Positions 33,389 through 40,214 of a stretch of 40,214 nucleotides of DNA are shown here, in pieces. The DNA is from an uncultured Treponema sp. (GTDB lineage Bacteria > Spirochaetota > Spirochaetia > Treponematales > Treponemataceae), in NCBI GenBank assembly GCA_934691925.1, contig CAKUTI010000015.1:1-40214 (forward strand). The letters run 5' to 3'. The stretch's first letter is position 1. Each line of letters begins with the position of its first letter. The notes under the pieces were generated by a model that saw only the letters and a list, made by a program, of their open reading frames with translations, made no database searches and was not told the origin of the DNA. A program made the position numbers and the translations under genes.

Positions 33389-35496
33389 TAAAGTTCCTCA
33401 CATTCTTTTAGCCAGATTGCCGCGCTTGCGTCGCTTGGCATTCTCCAGTCGCCGCGCGGGGAAAGGTTTACAGTTCCGACTTTTGCTCCGTCTGGCATGC
33501 AGCTCCGCTTGAACTGCTGGGCAAAAAATCTTCTGTAGAACGATTTCAGCCATTTTTTGATTTCATCTTCCGCGTACATTTTTTGTTTCTTCTCCGATTC
33601 TGGCTGGACTATGAAAGCCTGGCGCGCAAGGAAGAAAATCTTTTTTGGGGAGAATCCAAATCTCAGAACATAATAGATGAAAAAATCGTGGAGAGTGTAA
33701 GGACCGACAAGCTCCTCTGTTTTTTGCGCGATGTCTTTTCCGTCCGGCGGCAAAAGCTCCGGGCTTACTGGAGTCGCAAGAATGTCGTTGAGGCAGTCTG
33801 AAAGTGGCTTTTCTCCGTTTTTCAACGCCTCGTCTGCAAAATACTGGACTAGATATCGCACGAGAGTTTTTGGAATCGAGCCGTTCACGCCGTACATAGA
33901 CATATGGTCGCCGTTGTAAGTCGCCCAGCCCAAAGCCTGCTCGCTCAAGTCGCCTGTTCCAATCACAAGTCCGCCGTTCTTGTTCGCAATGTCCATTAGA
34001 ATCTGCGTGCGCTCGCGTGCCTGGCAGTTTTCGTACGTAACATCGTGGATATTTTCGTTCTGTCCGATGTCCTTGAAGTGCTGGAGAACAGCTTTTGAAA
34101 TGTTTATTTCGCTTAAAGACGAGCCTGTTTTCTCGGCGAGAAGGCAGGCGTTTTTGTAGGTTCTGCCGGTTGTTCCGAATCCCGGCATTGTGATTGAAAG
34201 AATCTGCTTGCGGCTGATTTTGCACAAGTCAAAAGCGTGGCAGGTTACTAGAAGCGCGAGCGTTGAGTCGAGTCCGCCGCTAAGTCCGATTACAGCCGAG
34301 TTTGCGTGAACGTGCCGTAGCCTTTTTGCAAGCCCTTGCGCCTGAAGCTCCACAACTTCCATGCAGCGTTCGCGTCTTGAATTTTCATCTTGCGGAACAA
34401 AAGGGTAAGGCGAGATTTTTCTTTCGAGTCTTATGGAATCAAAATTGCTTTTATTGGAGAAATCAGTTTTATTTGCGTTGCTTTCGTTTTTGCCAAAGTT
34501 TTTTCCATTTTTATCGTCTGTCTGATTTTCTTTTTGATTTTCCGTTTCGTCTTTCAAAAGATTTATCTTTATGATTCTTGCTGAGCTGTTTTTCTGGTTT
34601 TCAAGAGCGCAATTTGCAAATGTCGTTGTCTTGATTCTTTCGTGCGAAAGCCTTTCAAAGTCGATTTCCGCGTACAAGATTTTGTCTTCAAACGGCTTTT
34701 TTTCCGCGAGAATCGTTCCGTTTTCCGCGATAATCGAGTGTCCTGAAAAAACAAGGTCGGTCGTGCTCTCACAATTTCCGGCGTTCGCGTAAATGTAGCC
34801 GGAAATATTTTTCGCGCTTTGCGCGCTCACCAAAGTCCGCCTGTAAGATGCTTTCCCGACAATCTCGTTTGACGCGCTTAAATTCGCTATTATTGTCGCT
34901 CCGAGAAGAGAGGCGTTCGTTGAAGGCGCGAGCGGAACCCACAAGTCCTCGCAAATTTCAAATCCGATTTTTAGCGATGGATTTTTATCGTCCTGAATCA
35001 AGATTTTTGTTCCGATTTTTGCCTCGTCGAAAATTCCAGCGTTTCCGAAATCTTCAAAAGCGATTTTGTTTTCTTTTTCATCGTTCAACGAAGATGAGAA
35101 CGGCGCAAAATGCCGCCGCTCGTAGAATTCTGCGTAGTTTGGAATGTAAGATTTTGGAATGAGAGAGATAACTTTTCCTTTGAAAAGAACCGCCGCAATA
35201 TTATAAAGGGCTTTTCCGTCGGTCAAAGGCAGCCCGACTGCAATCAATGAGTCTAAACCCGAAGTCTGCTCCGCGATTTTTTTAAGCGATTTCACGCAGG
35301 AGCGAAGAAGCGTGTCCTGCAAAAAAAGGTCTGAGCAAGTGTAGCCCGTTATGCAAAGCTCCGGGAAAACAATGATTTTCGCTCCGTTTTTTGCTGCCTC
35401 TTTTGCATTCTTGATTATTTCATCCGCGTTAAAATCAGGGTCCGCAACGCTAAGGGCAGGAGAGCAAGCCGCCGTTTTTATAAAACCGTAATTCAT
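33388..35496 (-). CDS. nadE: Glutamine-dependent NAD+ synthetase
   Basis: 702 residues from the ATG at 35496; the longer frame to 35574 adds only spacer-like residues. The N-terminal nitrilase-like glutaminase domain shows FPELCITGY (Glu), KSYIPNY (Lys) and FEICEDLWVP (Cys), the catalytic triad. The C-terminal synthetase domain shows the PP-loop LSGGLDST, GTGDLSEQALGWATYNGDHMS and the SPELLPPD region. It performs the last step of NAD+ synthesis. Between the domains (about residues 312-350) there is an Asn/Lys/Glu-rich insertion that is unusual for this enzyme. A TATAAT box lies six bases before the start codon and no ribosome-binding site is visible. Confidence 0.95.
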   Translation of the reverse strand: MNYGFIKTAACSPALSVADPDFNADEIIKNAKEAAKNGAKIIVFPELCITGYTCSDLFLQDTLLRSCVKSLKKIAEQTSGLDSLIAVGLPLTDGKALYNIAAVLFKGKVISLIPKSYIPNYAEFYERRHFAPFSSSLNDEKENKIAFEDFGNAGIFDEAKIGTKILIQDDKNPSLKIGFEICEDLWVPLAPSTNASLLGATIIANLSASNEIVGKASYRRTLVSAQSAKNISGYIYANAGNCESTTDLVFSGHSIIAENGTILAEKKPFEDKILYAEIDFERLSHERIKTTTFANCALENQKNSSARIIKINLLKDETENQKENQTDDKNGKNFGKNESNANKTDFSNKSNFDSIRLERKISPYPFVPQDENSRRERCMEVVELQAQGLAKRLRHVHANSAVIGLSGGLDSTLALLVTCHAFDLCKISRKQILSITMPGFGTTGRTYKNACLLAEKTGSSLSEINISKAVLQHFKDIGQNENIHDVTYENCQARERTQILMDIANKNGGLVIGTGDLSEQALGWATYNGDHMSMYGVNGSIPKTLVRYLVQYFADEALKNGEKPLSDCLNDILATPVSPELLPPDGKDIAQKTEELVGPYTLHDFFIYYVLRFGFSPKKIFFLARQAFIVQPESEKKQKMYAEDEIKKWLKSFYRRFFAQQFKRSCMPDGAKVGTVNLSPRGDWRMPSDASAAIWLKECEEL

Positions 35497-35502
35497 ATTT
35501 TG

Positions 35503-35508
35503 ATTATA
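35503..35508 (-). promoter_or_regulatory. -10 box six bases before the nadE start codon
   Basis: Minus-strand TATAAT, six bases (CAAAAT), then the ATG at 35496. A TTCCTA at a 17-base spacing is the best -35. A leaderless transcript is predicted. Confidence 0.5.
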
Positions 35509-35592
35509 ATGAATATTTTTAGGATTAGGAATTGGGGAAAAATGGGAGAAAAGACGTGGGAGAGAAAAGGTCAAGTGAACTGTCTGAAAAGC

Positions 35593-35642
35593 GCGTCATG
35601 CTGAACTCGAACGTGTTTACGTTCGCTTAGATTCAGCATCTG
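35593..35642 (+). repeat. Short hairpin repeat, copy C
   Basis: 50 bases beginning GCGTCATGCTGAACT and ending GATTCAGCATCTG. The outer stem is ATGCTGAA / TTCAGCAT and an inner perfect stem is CGAACGT / ACGTTCG with a GTTT loop. It lies between the beta-barrel gene end (35719) and nadE, and read from the minus strand could terminate the barrel transcript. The rest of this 222-base gap also contains a GAATTCAAA/TTTGAATTC-type inverted repeat near 35660-35700. Confidence 0.6.
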
Positions 35643-35718
35643 TGTTTCACCAGATTTCGAATTCAAATTGAACGTTTTTCAACTCTCTTTGAATTCGAAA
35701 ATGACGCGTTATTATTTT

Positions 35719-37404
35719 TTAGAAGGTGTATTTTACTGCAATCTGGCCGAACATTTTTCTGTGCGACTTTGTGCTGTCGGCTGTGAAGTTGTAGAATTCG
35801 CCGTTCTCGTTGTTGCTGAAAAGATACGCTCCGCTCAAAGTCAGGAAAAGTCCTTCCGACGGATTGTATTCGATTTTCGGCTGAACGCACCATTCCTTGT
35901 TTTCGATTCCGTAGATTGCTGTACATTCTGTTGTGAGCTTTTCGTGAAGCCATTTGTCGCTCACATTCACGACGAGCTTGTTGATGCAGTAGTTGTCATC
36001 TGAGTTGTAGTCAACATCGTAAACTGCATAGTCTCCGTCCTTGATTTTGTCGCTGTTCAAGACGAATGTTCCTGTCTCCTGAATGTTCACGTTCAGGTTG
36101 TGAATCGGCAAGTCCATGTCAAATCCGCCCACCCATGCAATGCTGTTGTTTTTTACCCACGGATTGTCTCCCGCGACATCTTCTGTGAGATTGTATGCAA
36201 GCTCCGCGCGCGTGTTGAATTTCCAGATGACTGTTGCAAGCTCGAATCCGAATGTCTGCAAGCGGTCGTAATCAAGAGATGGAAGCTCAACTTTAAAAAG
36301 TCCTTGTTTTGCCAAATCGGAAGCATATTCTTTTACAATAGCCTGATAAGCCAATGTTGCTGCTGTTGAAGCATCAGAAGTTATTCCTGAAGTCAGAATT
36401 TCAGCTGCTTTTGTTGTGATTTCAGAATTGTATGTTTTAGAAATGTATGTTTGGCCTTCTGTTGTAGCTGCATATTTTGAAACATTTTCTGAGAGAGTGG
36501 TTATATATTTCCCAAGATTTGCGCTTGGCTGCTTGTAATGTCCGTAATAGTAGCTAAATCCCCAGTCAATCGAGCTAAAAGTTCCTGTGAGCCTTGCGCC
36601 GCCCTGTGCATATTTAAGTGATTTGATGTTGTTTTCAAACAAGTCATCTGATGAGAAAGATGAAGCGTCTGCAATCGCGTTGAAGCCATCAATTGTGATT
36701 GCTCCGCTTCCTAAGTCTGAGTTTACATTATAGACAGTATTATTTTTTACAATGCTTTCAACTGTGCTTGTAAGCTCTTTCTGCGCGTTCGGCACGAGCG
36801 CTCCGCTTGTCGCGAACCTGTCGGCTGTCATCATCGGGGTTGCGACAAGCTCAAGCCGAATGTTTGAGGCGTTCGGCGCGCTGTATGCGAGCGAGAACAT
36901 CGGCTCTGCAAGCCGTCTGTCAATGTATTCAGGGAAGATAAAATCTGTGTAGTCGTTCGCGTTGAAGTTGTCGAGAACGTGGAGCTTGTCGCCTTTTCCC
37001 CAGACAATCTTAATTTTTCCGCCGGAGACAACCCAGTTCCCAAAATATCCGCGGACTGTCGCCTCTTCAAGAATGTCTTCCGGATAATCCTTGATTGTTG
37101 AAGTGTCGGCTTTTAGCTTTACGTTCACATCGGAAACGTCTCCAGTGTAGTTCACGTCTAAAAGTCCGTACGCGCTTCCTTCCATAAGCATATTTTTGAT
37201 ATTGTCCTGACCTGAAACGCTTGAGTTCCATTCGTCGTCTTTGTCATAATGTCCAAGCCATGCGCGGCCTTTTACTCCAGCCTCGCCGTTTACTGTTACC
37301 GCCGGAGACGATGGAGTGTCATATGCGTAATCGTCATAATCCTGCGAAAAAGCGGCTGCCGACAGCAATGATGCTGCGATTGTTGTAAATAAAATTTTCT
37401 TCAT
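35719..37404 (-). CDS. Predicted outer-membrane beta-barrel protein (porin-like)
   Basis: 561 residues with a clear signal peptide (MKKILFTTIAASLLSAAAFSQ) and a C-terminal IAVKYTF, ending in the aromatic residue expected for barrel assembly. The body is rich in amphipathic strands (VVSGGKIKIVWGKGDKLHV, IDWGFSYYYGHYK, LFLTLSGAYLFS). Two inserts, about 215-245 and 290-370, are Ala/Ser/Thr rich and helical rather than strand-like and have a different base composition. AAGGA lies seven bases upstream of the ATG. The protein is probably abundant or surface exposed; its substrate is unknown and no named family is recognised. Confidence 0.75.
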   Translation of the reverse strand: MKKILFTTIAASLLSAAAFSQDYDDYAYDTPSSPAVTVNGEAGVKGRAWLGHYDKDDEWNSSVSGQDNIKNMLMEGSAYGLLDVNYTGDVSDVNVKLKADTSTIKDYPEDILEEATVRGYFGNWVVSGGKIKIVWGKGDKLHVLDNFNANDYTDFIFPEYIDRRLAEPMFSLAYSAPNASNIRLELVATPMMTADRFATSGALVPNAQKELTSTVESIVKNNTVYNVNSDLGSGAITIDGFNAIADASSFSSDDLFENNIKSLKYAQGGARLTGTFSSIDWGFSYYYGHYKQPSANLGKYITTLSENVSKYAATTEGQTYISKTYNSEITTKAAEILTSGITSDASTAATLAYQAIVKEYASDLAKQGLFKVELPSLDYDRLQTFGFELATVIWKFNTRAELAYNLTEDVAGDNPWVKNNSIAWVGGFDMDLPIHNLNVNIQETGTFVLNSDKIKDGDYAVYDVDYNSDDNYCINKLVVNVSDKWLHEKLTTECTAIYGIENKEWCVQPKIEYNPSEGLFLTLSGAYLFSNNENGEFYNFTADSTKSHRKMFGQIAVKYTF

Positions 37405-37524
37405 AATTATTCCTTTTTTCTTAGATTATCGGAAAAATTCCATAAATGCCATTGTTTTATAAGATATTTTTTTTGACATAACTGATAATTTTTCAGAAAA
37501 CGCGCAAAGCAAAGCCGAAAATGC

Positions 37525-37586
37525 AAAAAAAACAGCCTGAAAAAAGAGAAATCAGCTTTTTTTGCCGATTGACGTTTTTCAGGCTG
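37525..37586 (-). terminator. Rho-independent terminator of the chemoreceptor transcript
   Basis: Read on the minus strand: a 12-base stem (CAGCCTGAAAAA / TTTTTCAGGCTG) around a 30-base loop, running straight into eight T. It starts 55 bases after the stop codon of the chemoreceptor gene. The rest of the spacer to 37404 holds the upstream region of the barrel gene. Confidence 0.85.
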
Positions 37587-37641
37587 CCTGCGTTAAAAAA
37601 TCTGCTTGAAAATCTTTTTTAATTTTTAGATTTCAGATTTT

Positions 37642-39759
37642 TTATACTTTGAACAAGTCGATTTCAGAGCCGATTTTGTCTATAGAATCTTTTACCTTGT
37701 GCGAAATGTCGGACAAAGCCTCTTCCGCGCCGCTGATTCTTTCCGCTCCGTTGCTCATGCTTGTCATGCTGTCGCTCATCTTTCTTGTGATGTCTTTGAG
37801 AGATTCAATCTCTTTCATGATTTTCGCGTTGCGGTCAGACATTTCTTTTGAAGAAGAGCGCACATTGTTTGTGCTTTCGTTCATGTCTTTGAGTGAATTT
37901 ACAATCTGCTCAGAGCCAATCTGCTGCTCGTTCATCGCGCCTTTAATCTGCATTACGAGCTGGTCTGTGTCCTGAATCTTGTTCGAGACAAGCGCGAGCG
38001 CGTCGCCTGATTCTGTCGCCGAAGAAACAACCGTTGTGATTGAGTCGCGGATTTTGTTGAGCTGGTCTCCGATTGTCTTTGACTGAGAAGAAGAAGTTTC
38101 GGAAAGCTTTCTGATTTCATCCGCGACAACTGAGAAGCCTTTTCCGGCCTCGCCCGCGTGCGCCGCCTCGATTGCCGCGTTCATTGCGAGAAGGTTTGTC
38201 TGCTCCGCGATAGAAGCGATTACAGCGTTTGCCTCCTGAAGCATTTTTGACTGGCCTTCGATTGACTTAATCTGGTCGTTCACATCCTGCTGCTTTGAAA
38301 ATCCTGCCTGAGCATTCGCCGCAAGCTCCTCGAAAGAAGCCGCCATCTTGTCAACCGAGCTGTTCACGCTTGCGATGTTTCCGACCATCTCCTCGACAGC
38401 CGCAGTCGCGTCGTCAACTCCGTTCGCCTGCATTTCAATCATCGAGTTAAGATTTGTGATTGATGTCGAGATTTCAGATACAGAGTCCGCCGTCTGATGA
38501 ACGCTGTTTGTCTGATGAGAAATCTGGTCTCGTATGTCTGAAATGCTCTGGATAATTCCTGAAATTGAGTCGGAAGTCTTGCTTGTGCTTTCTGACATCT
38601 CGTGTCCGGCGTTTGAAAGCATATCTTTCGAGCCTTTTATCTCGCTGATGATTTTTTGGAGACGGTCGCAGAAGAAGTCGAACTGGATTACAAGGTCTCC
38701 GATTTCGTCTCTGATAAGAAGTTTTACGCGCTTTGTAAGGTCTGCGTCTCCGCTCGCCATATCCTTGAGCGTGTTTGTAACGTTGTATATTCGCCACATT
38801 AGCCAGCGCACGAAAATTCCGCCTGCGATAATCAAAAGCGCGCAGAGAACGATGACTGCAGGAATAACGATTGCGACTGTCTGAGTTCTTACAGCTTCGA
38901 TTGACTCAATGCTTTTTGCAAGGAAGAACATTCCGGTGATTCTGCCGTCGCCCGATGTGATTGGAAAATAATATCCGTAATATGAAAGCCCGCCGATTGA
39001 GACAGGACCTGCGAACGCGTTTCCGTCGTGAAGAACTGCCTCCTCAACAACGCTGTCGTCGAGCTTTGTTCCGACAACCGAATTTCCGCTTGCGTCGTGG
39101 AGGGTTGAAGCGGTTCTTACATCGTCTTTGAGAACTGTGCATTCTACGTTGTAGCTTGCCGCAATATAGTCGATTAAAGATGTTGTTGAAAGGTCGTAGC
39201 CTGTTACGACTGTTCCTGCGACCGAGCCGTTCACCATAATTGGCTCTGAGGCGATAATCGCGTAGTTGAAATTTGCCACGCCCTCGATTCCTGTTGACGA
39301 GTCGCCTGCGAGCGCGCTTGCGACAGTTCCGATATATGAGACATCAACTCCGTCTGTAACGTTCACGCCGCCGCCTTTGATGACTCTTCCGCGCGCGTCT
39401 GTAACAAACATAAAATCGATTTCAGAATTCTGTGTGTAAGATTCAACTGCGTGCTGAACTGCAAATGACGAGTCGTACTCGATTGCGCTTACAAGGTCTG
39501 GATTCTGGGCAATCAGCTTGGAGTAGTGCGAAAGCTCGTTTCCTCTTGATGATATATAAATTTCAACGCCGTCTGCTGTGTGGTTAAGGTCGTCGATGGT
39601 GTTGTCTATCATCTTGCTGTTGAAAATTCCAAGCGAAAGAATGCTCACGCCCACTGAGCTTACAATCACGCTCGCGCCGATTAAAAGCATAAGTTTCGTT
39701 GAAATCTTCATATTGCGCTTGGCTTTTGTATCAAACCTGTCAAGCTCTTTTTTAGCCAT
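37642..39759 (-). CDS. Methyl-accepting chemotaxis protein with periplasmic Cache-like sensor
   Basis: 705 residues from the ATG at 39759, chosen for the AGAGGTG box seven bases upstream; the frame is open to a GTG at 39768. Transmembrane helix 1 is at about 22-45, a periplasmic Cache-like sensor domain at about 50-285, helix 2 at about 293-317, a HAMP domain at about 315-368, and a long MCP signalling coiled coil. The hairpin tip [18 protein letters not shown] with [14 protein letters not shown] lies at about 515-550. No CheR-binding pentapeptide is present at the C-terminus (IDLFKV). It feeds ligand information to CheA. It follows a TRAP solute-binding protein gene by 66 bases in the same direction. 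Confidence 0.95.
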   Translation of the reverse strand: MAKKELDRFDTKAKRNMKISTKLMLLIGASVIVSSVGVSILSLGIFNSKMIDNTIDDLNHTADGVEIYISSRGNELSHYSKLIAQNPDLVSAIEYDSSFAVQHAVESYTQNSEIDFMFVTDARGRVIKGGGVNVTDGVDVSYIGTVASALAGDSSTGIEGVANFNYAIIASEPIMVNGSVAGTVVTGYDLSTTSLIDYIAASYNVECTVLKDDVRTASTLHDASGNSVVGTKLDDSVVEEAVLHDGNAFAGPVSIGGLSYYGYYFPITSGDGRITGMFFLAKSIESIEAVRTQTVAIVIPAVIVLCALLIIAGGIFVRWLMWRIYNVTNTLKDMASGDADLTKRVKLLIRDEIGDLVIQFDFFCDRLQKIISEIKGSKDMLSNAGHEMSESTSKTSDSISGIIQSISDIRDQISHQTNSVHQTADSVSEISTSITNLNSMIEMQANGVDDATAAVEEMVGNIASVNSSVDKMAASFEELAANAQAGFSKQQDVNDQIKSIEGQSKMLQEANAVIASIAEQTNLLAMNAAIEAAHAGEAGKGFSVVADEIRKLSETSSSQSKTIGDQLNKIRDSITTVVSSATESGDALALVSNKIQDTDQLVMQIKGAMNEQQIGSEQIVNSLKDMNESTNNVRSSSKEMSDRNAKIMKEIESLKDITRKMSDSMTSMSNGAERISGAEEALSDISHKVKDSIDKIGSEIDLFKV

Positions 39760-39825
39760 TTGAAGCACCTCTTTTTATTTATAATCAACTTGATTTAATT
39801 AGAGAAAATTGGAAAATTGTTTGCT

Positions 39826-40214
39826 TTATCTAGCCATTTTAAGGAATCTTTCCATTCCGTTCTGCTTTGCAAATTCGTCCTGAATCGGGAGCGCGATAGC
39901 CTTGAACGCCGCAATATCGATATCCTTGTTCTCAACGATGATTGCGCCTTCCGCTACAGTCTTAGCTTTTGAAGTTGAAGCCTGCTCGAATGTCTTCTGG
40001 CGTTCAATCTGTGTTGAGTAAGCTACAGCCTGCTCAATCCATTTTTTCTGCTCCTGAGTGAGCTTGTTGTAGAAGTCTCCGTTCACAAGCATAAGACGAG
40101 TTGTAAAGTCGTGTTCGGTCTCGCAGATGTATTTTCCGTTTCTTGCCTTGTGGTGGTCTTTCAAAGACATATTTGTGTAGTCGTTTTCTGCCGAGTCAAC
40201 TTTTCCAGTGTTCA
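39826..40214 (-). CDS. dctP: TRAP transporter solute-binding protein, DctP family (N-terminus cut by window edge)
   Basis: C-terminal ~129 residues; the frame stays open to the right edge. The segment GKVDSAENDYTN is followed by a TEHDFTTRLMLVNGDFYNKL block and the typical helical end LTQEQKKWIEQAVAYSTQIERQKTFEQ, which match the C-terminal part of DctP-type periplasmic binding proteins of TRAP transporters. These bind organic acids or related solutes for Na+-driven uptake. The remaining TRAP genes would lie outside the window or elsewhere. It stands directly upstream of a chemoreceptor gene, so transport and taxis may share a ligand. Confidence 0.85.
   Translation of the reverse strand, partial: NTGKVDSAENDYTNMSLKDHHKARNGKYICETEHDFTTRLMLVNGDFYNKLTQEQKKWIEQAVAYSTQIERQKTFEQASTSKAKTVAEGAIIVENKDIDIAAFKAIALPIQDEFAKQNGMERFLKMAR

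Noticed and set aside
33563..34225. 220-codon open frame on the minus strand within nadE
   Set aside because: It is an out-of-frame shadow of the nadE coding sequence, with basic low-information composition and no family motif.

Overview
The window looks like chromosomal DNA of a spirochaete, most probably a Treponema. Supporting signs are moderate G+C, A-rich spacers, many signal-peptide and lipoprotein envelope proteins, a large double-membrane transport gene content (MCE/Mla-type, LolCDE, beta-barrels), a chemoreceptor, and the phoH-pgpH-ybeY and mcsA-mcsB-clpC blocks. The genus call rests on overall impression of the proteins, not on a database match. No rRNA, tRNA, phage, transposase or CRISPR array was seen. 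Coding density is high and no gap exceeds about 275 bases.

Layout. 1-3070 (minus): a DEAH-box RNA helicase cut by the left edge, preceded by a CapA-like lipoprotein. 3291-8296 (plus): an MCE/Mla-type lipid transport cluster (permease, ATPase, MCE protein) followed by a TPR lipoprotein and a predicted outer-membrane beta-barrel. 8373-12630 (plus): phoH, pgpH (c-di-AMP phosphodiesterase type), ybeY and a CorC-like CBS protein. 12652-14829: a secreted TPR protein. 14942-15895 (minus): an Fn3-like secreted protein, divergent from 15959-16246, a solitary Cas2-family protein. 16493-29781 (plus) is a long co-directional run: prfB, an envelope protein with a PEGA-like region, ftsY, a secreted unknown, lolC-lolD-lolE, mcsA, mcsB, clpC. 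29946-30770 (minus): a YdcF/DUF218 membrane protein. 31044-32288: tyrS with a strong terminator. 32480-35496 (minus): nadE then rlmJ, overlapping. 35719-37404 (minus): a beta-barrel outer-membrane protein. 37642-40214 (minus): a TRAP solute-binding protein (cut by the right edge) followed by a methyl-accepting chemotaxis protein.

How they fit together. Much of the window builds or serves the envelope: lipid traffic (Mla-type), lipoprotein release (Lol), SRP targeting (FtsY), porin-like barrels and TPR scaffold proteins. A second theme is RNA and protein quality control (PhoH, YbeY, RF2, TyrRS, RlmJ, ClpC with McsA/McsB). The most notable observations are: a McsB homologue that lacks both catalytic glutamates, the conserved cysteine and one ATP-binding arginine of the phosphagen-kinase fold; an orphan Cas2-family protein; a recurring promoter geometry in which the -10 hexamer lies 6-7 bases before the start codon, predicting leaderless mRNAs, including a divergent pair sharing one -35; and a small family of 27-50 bp hairpin repeats whose stems vary in a compensatory way.
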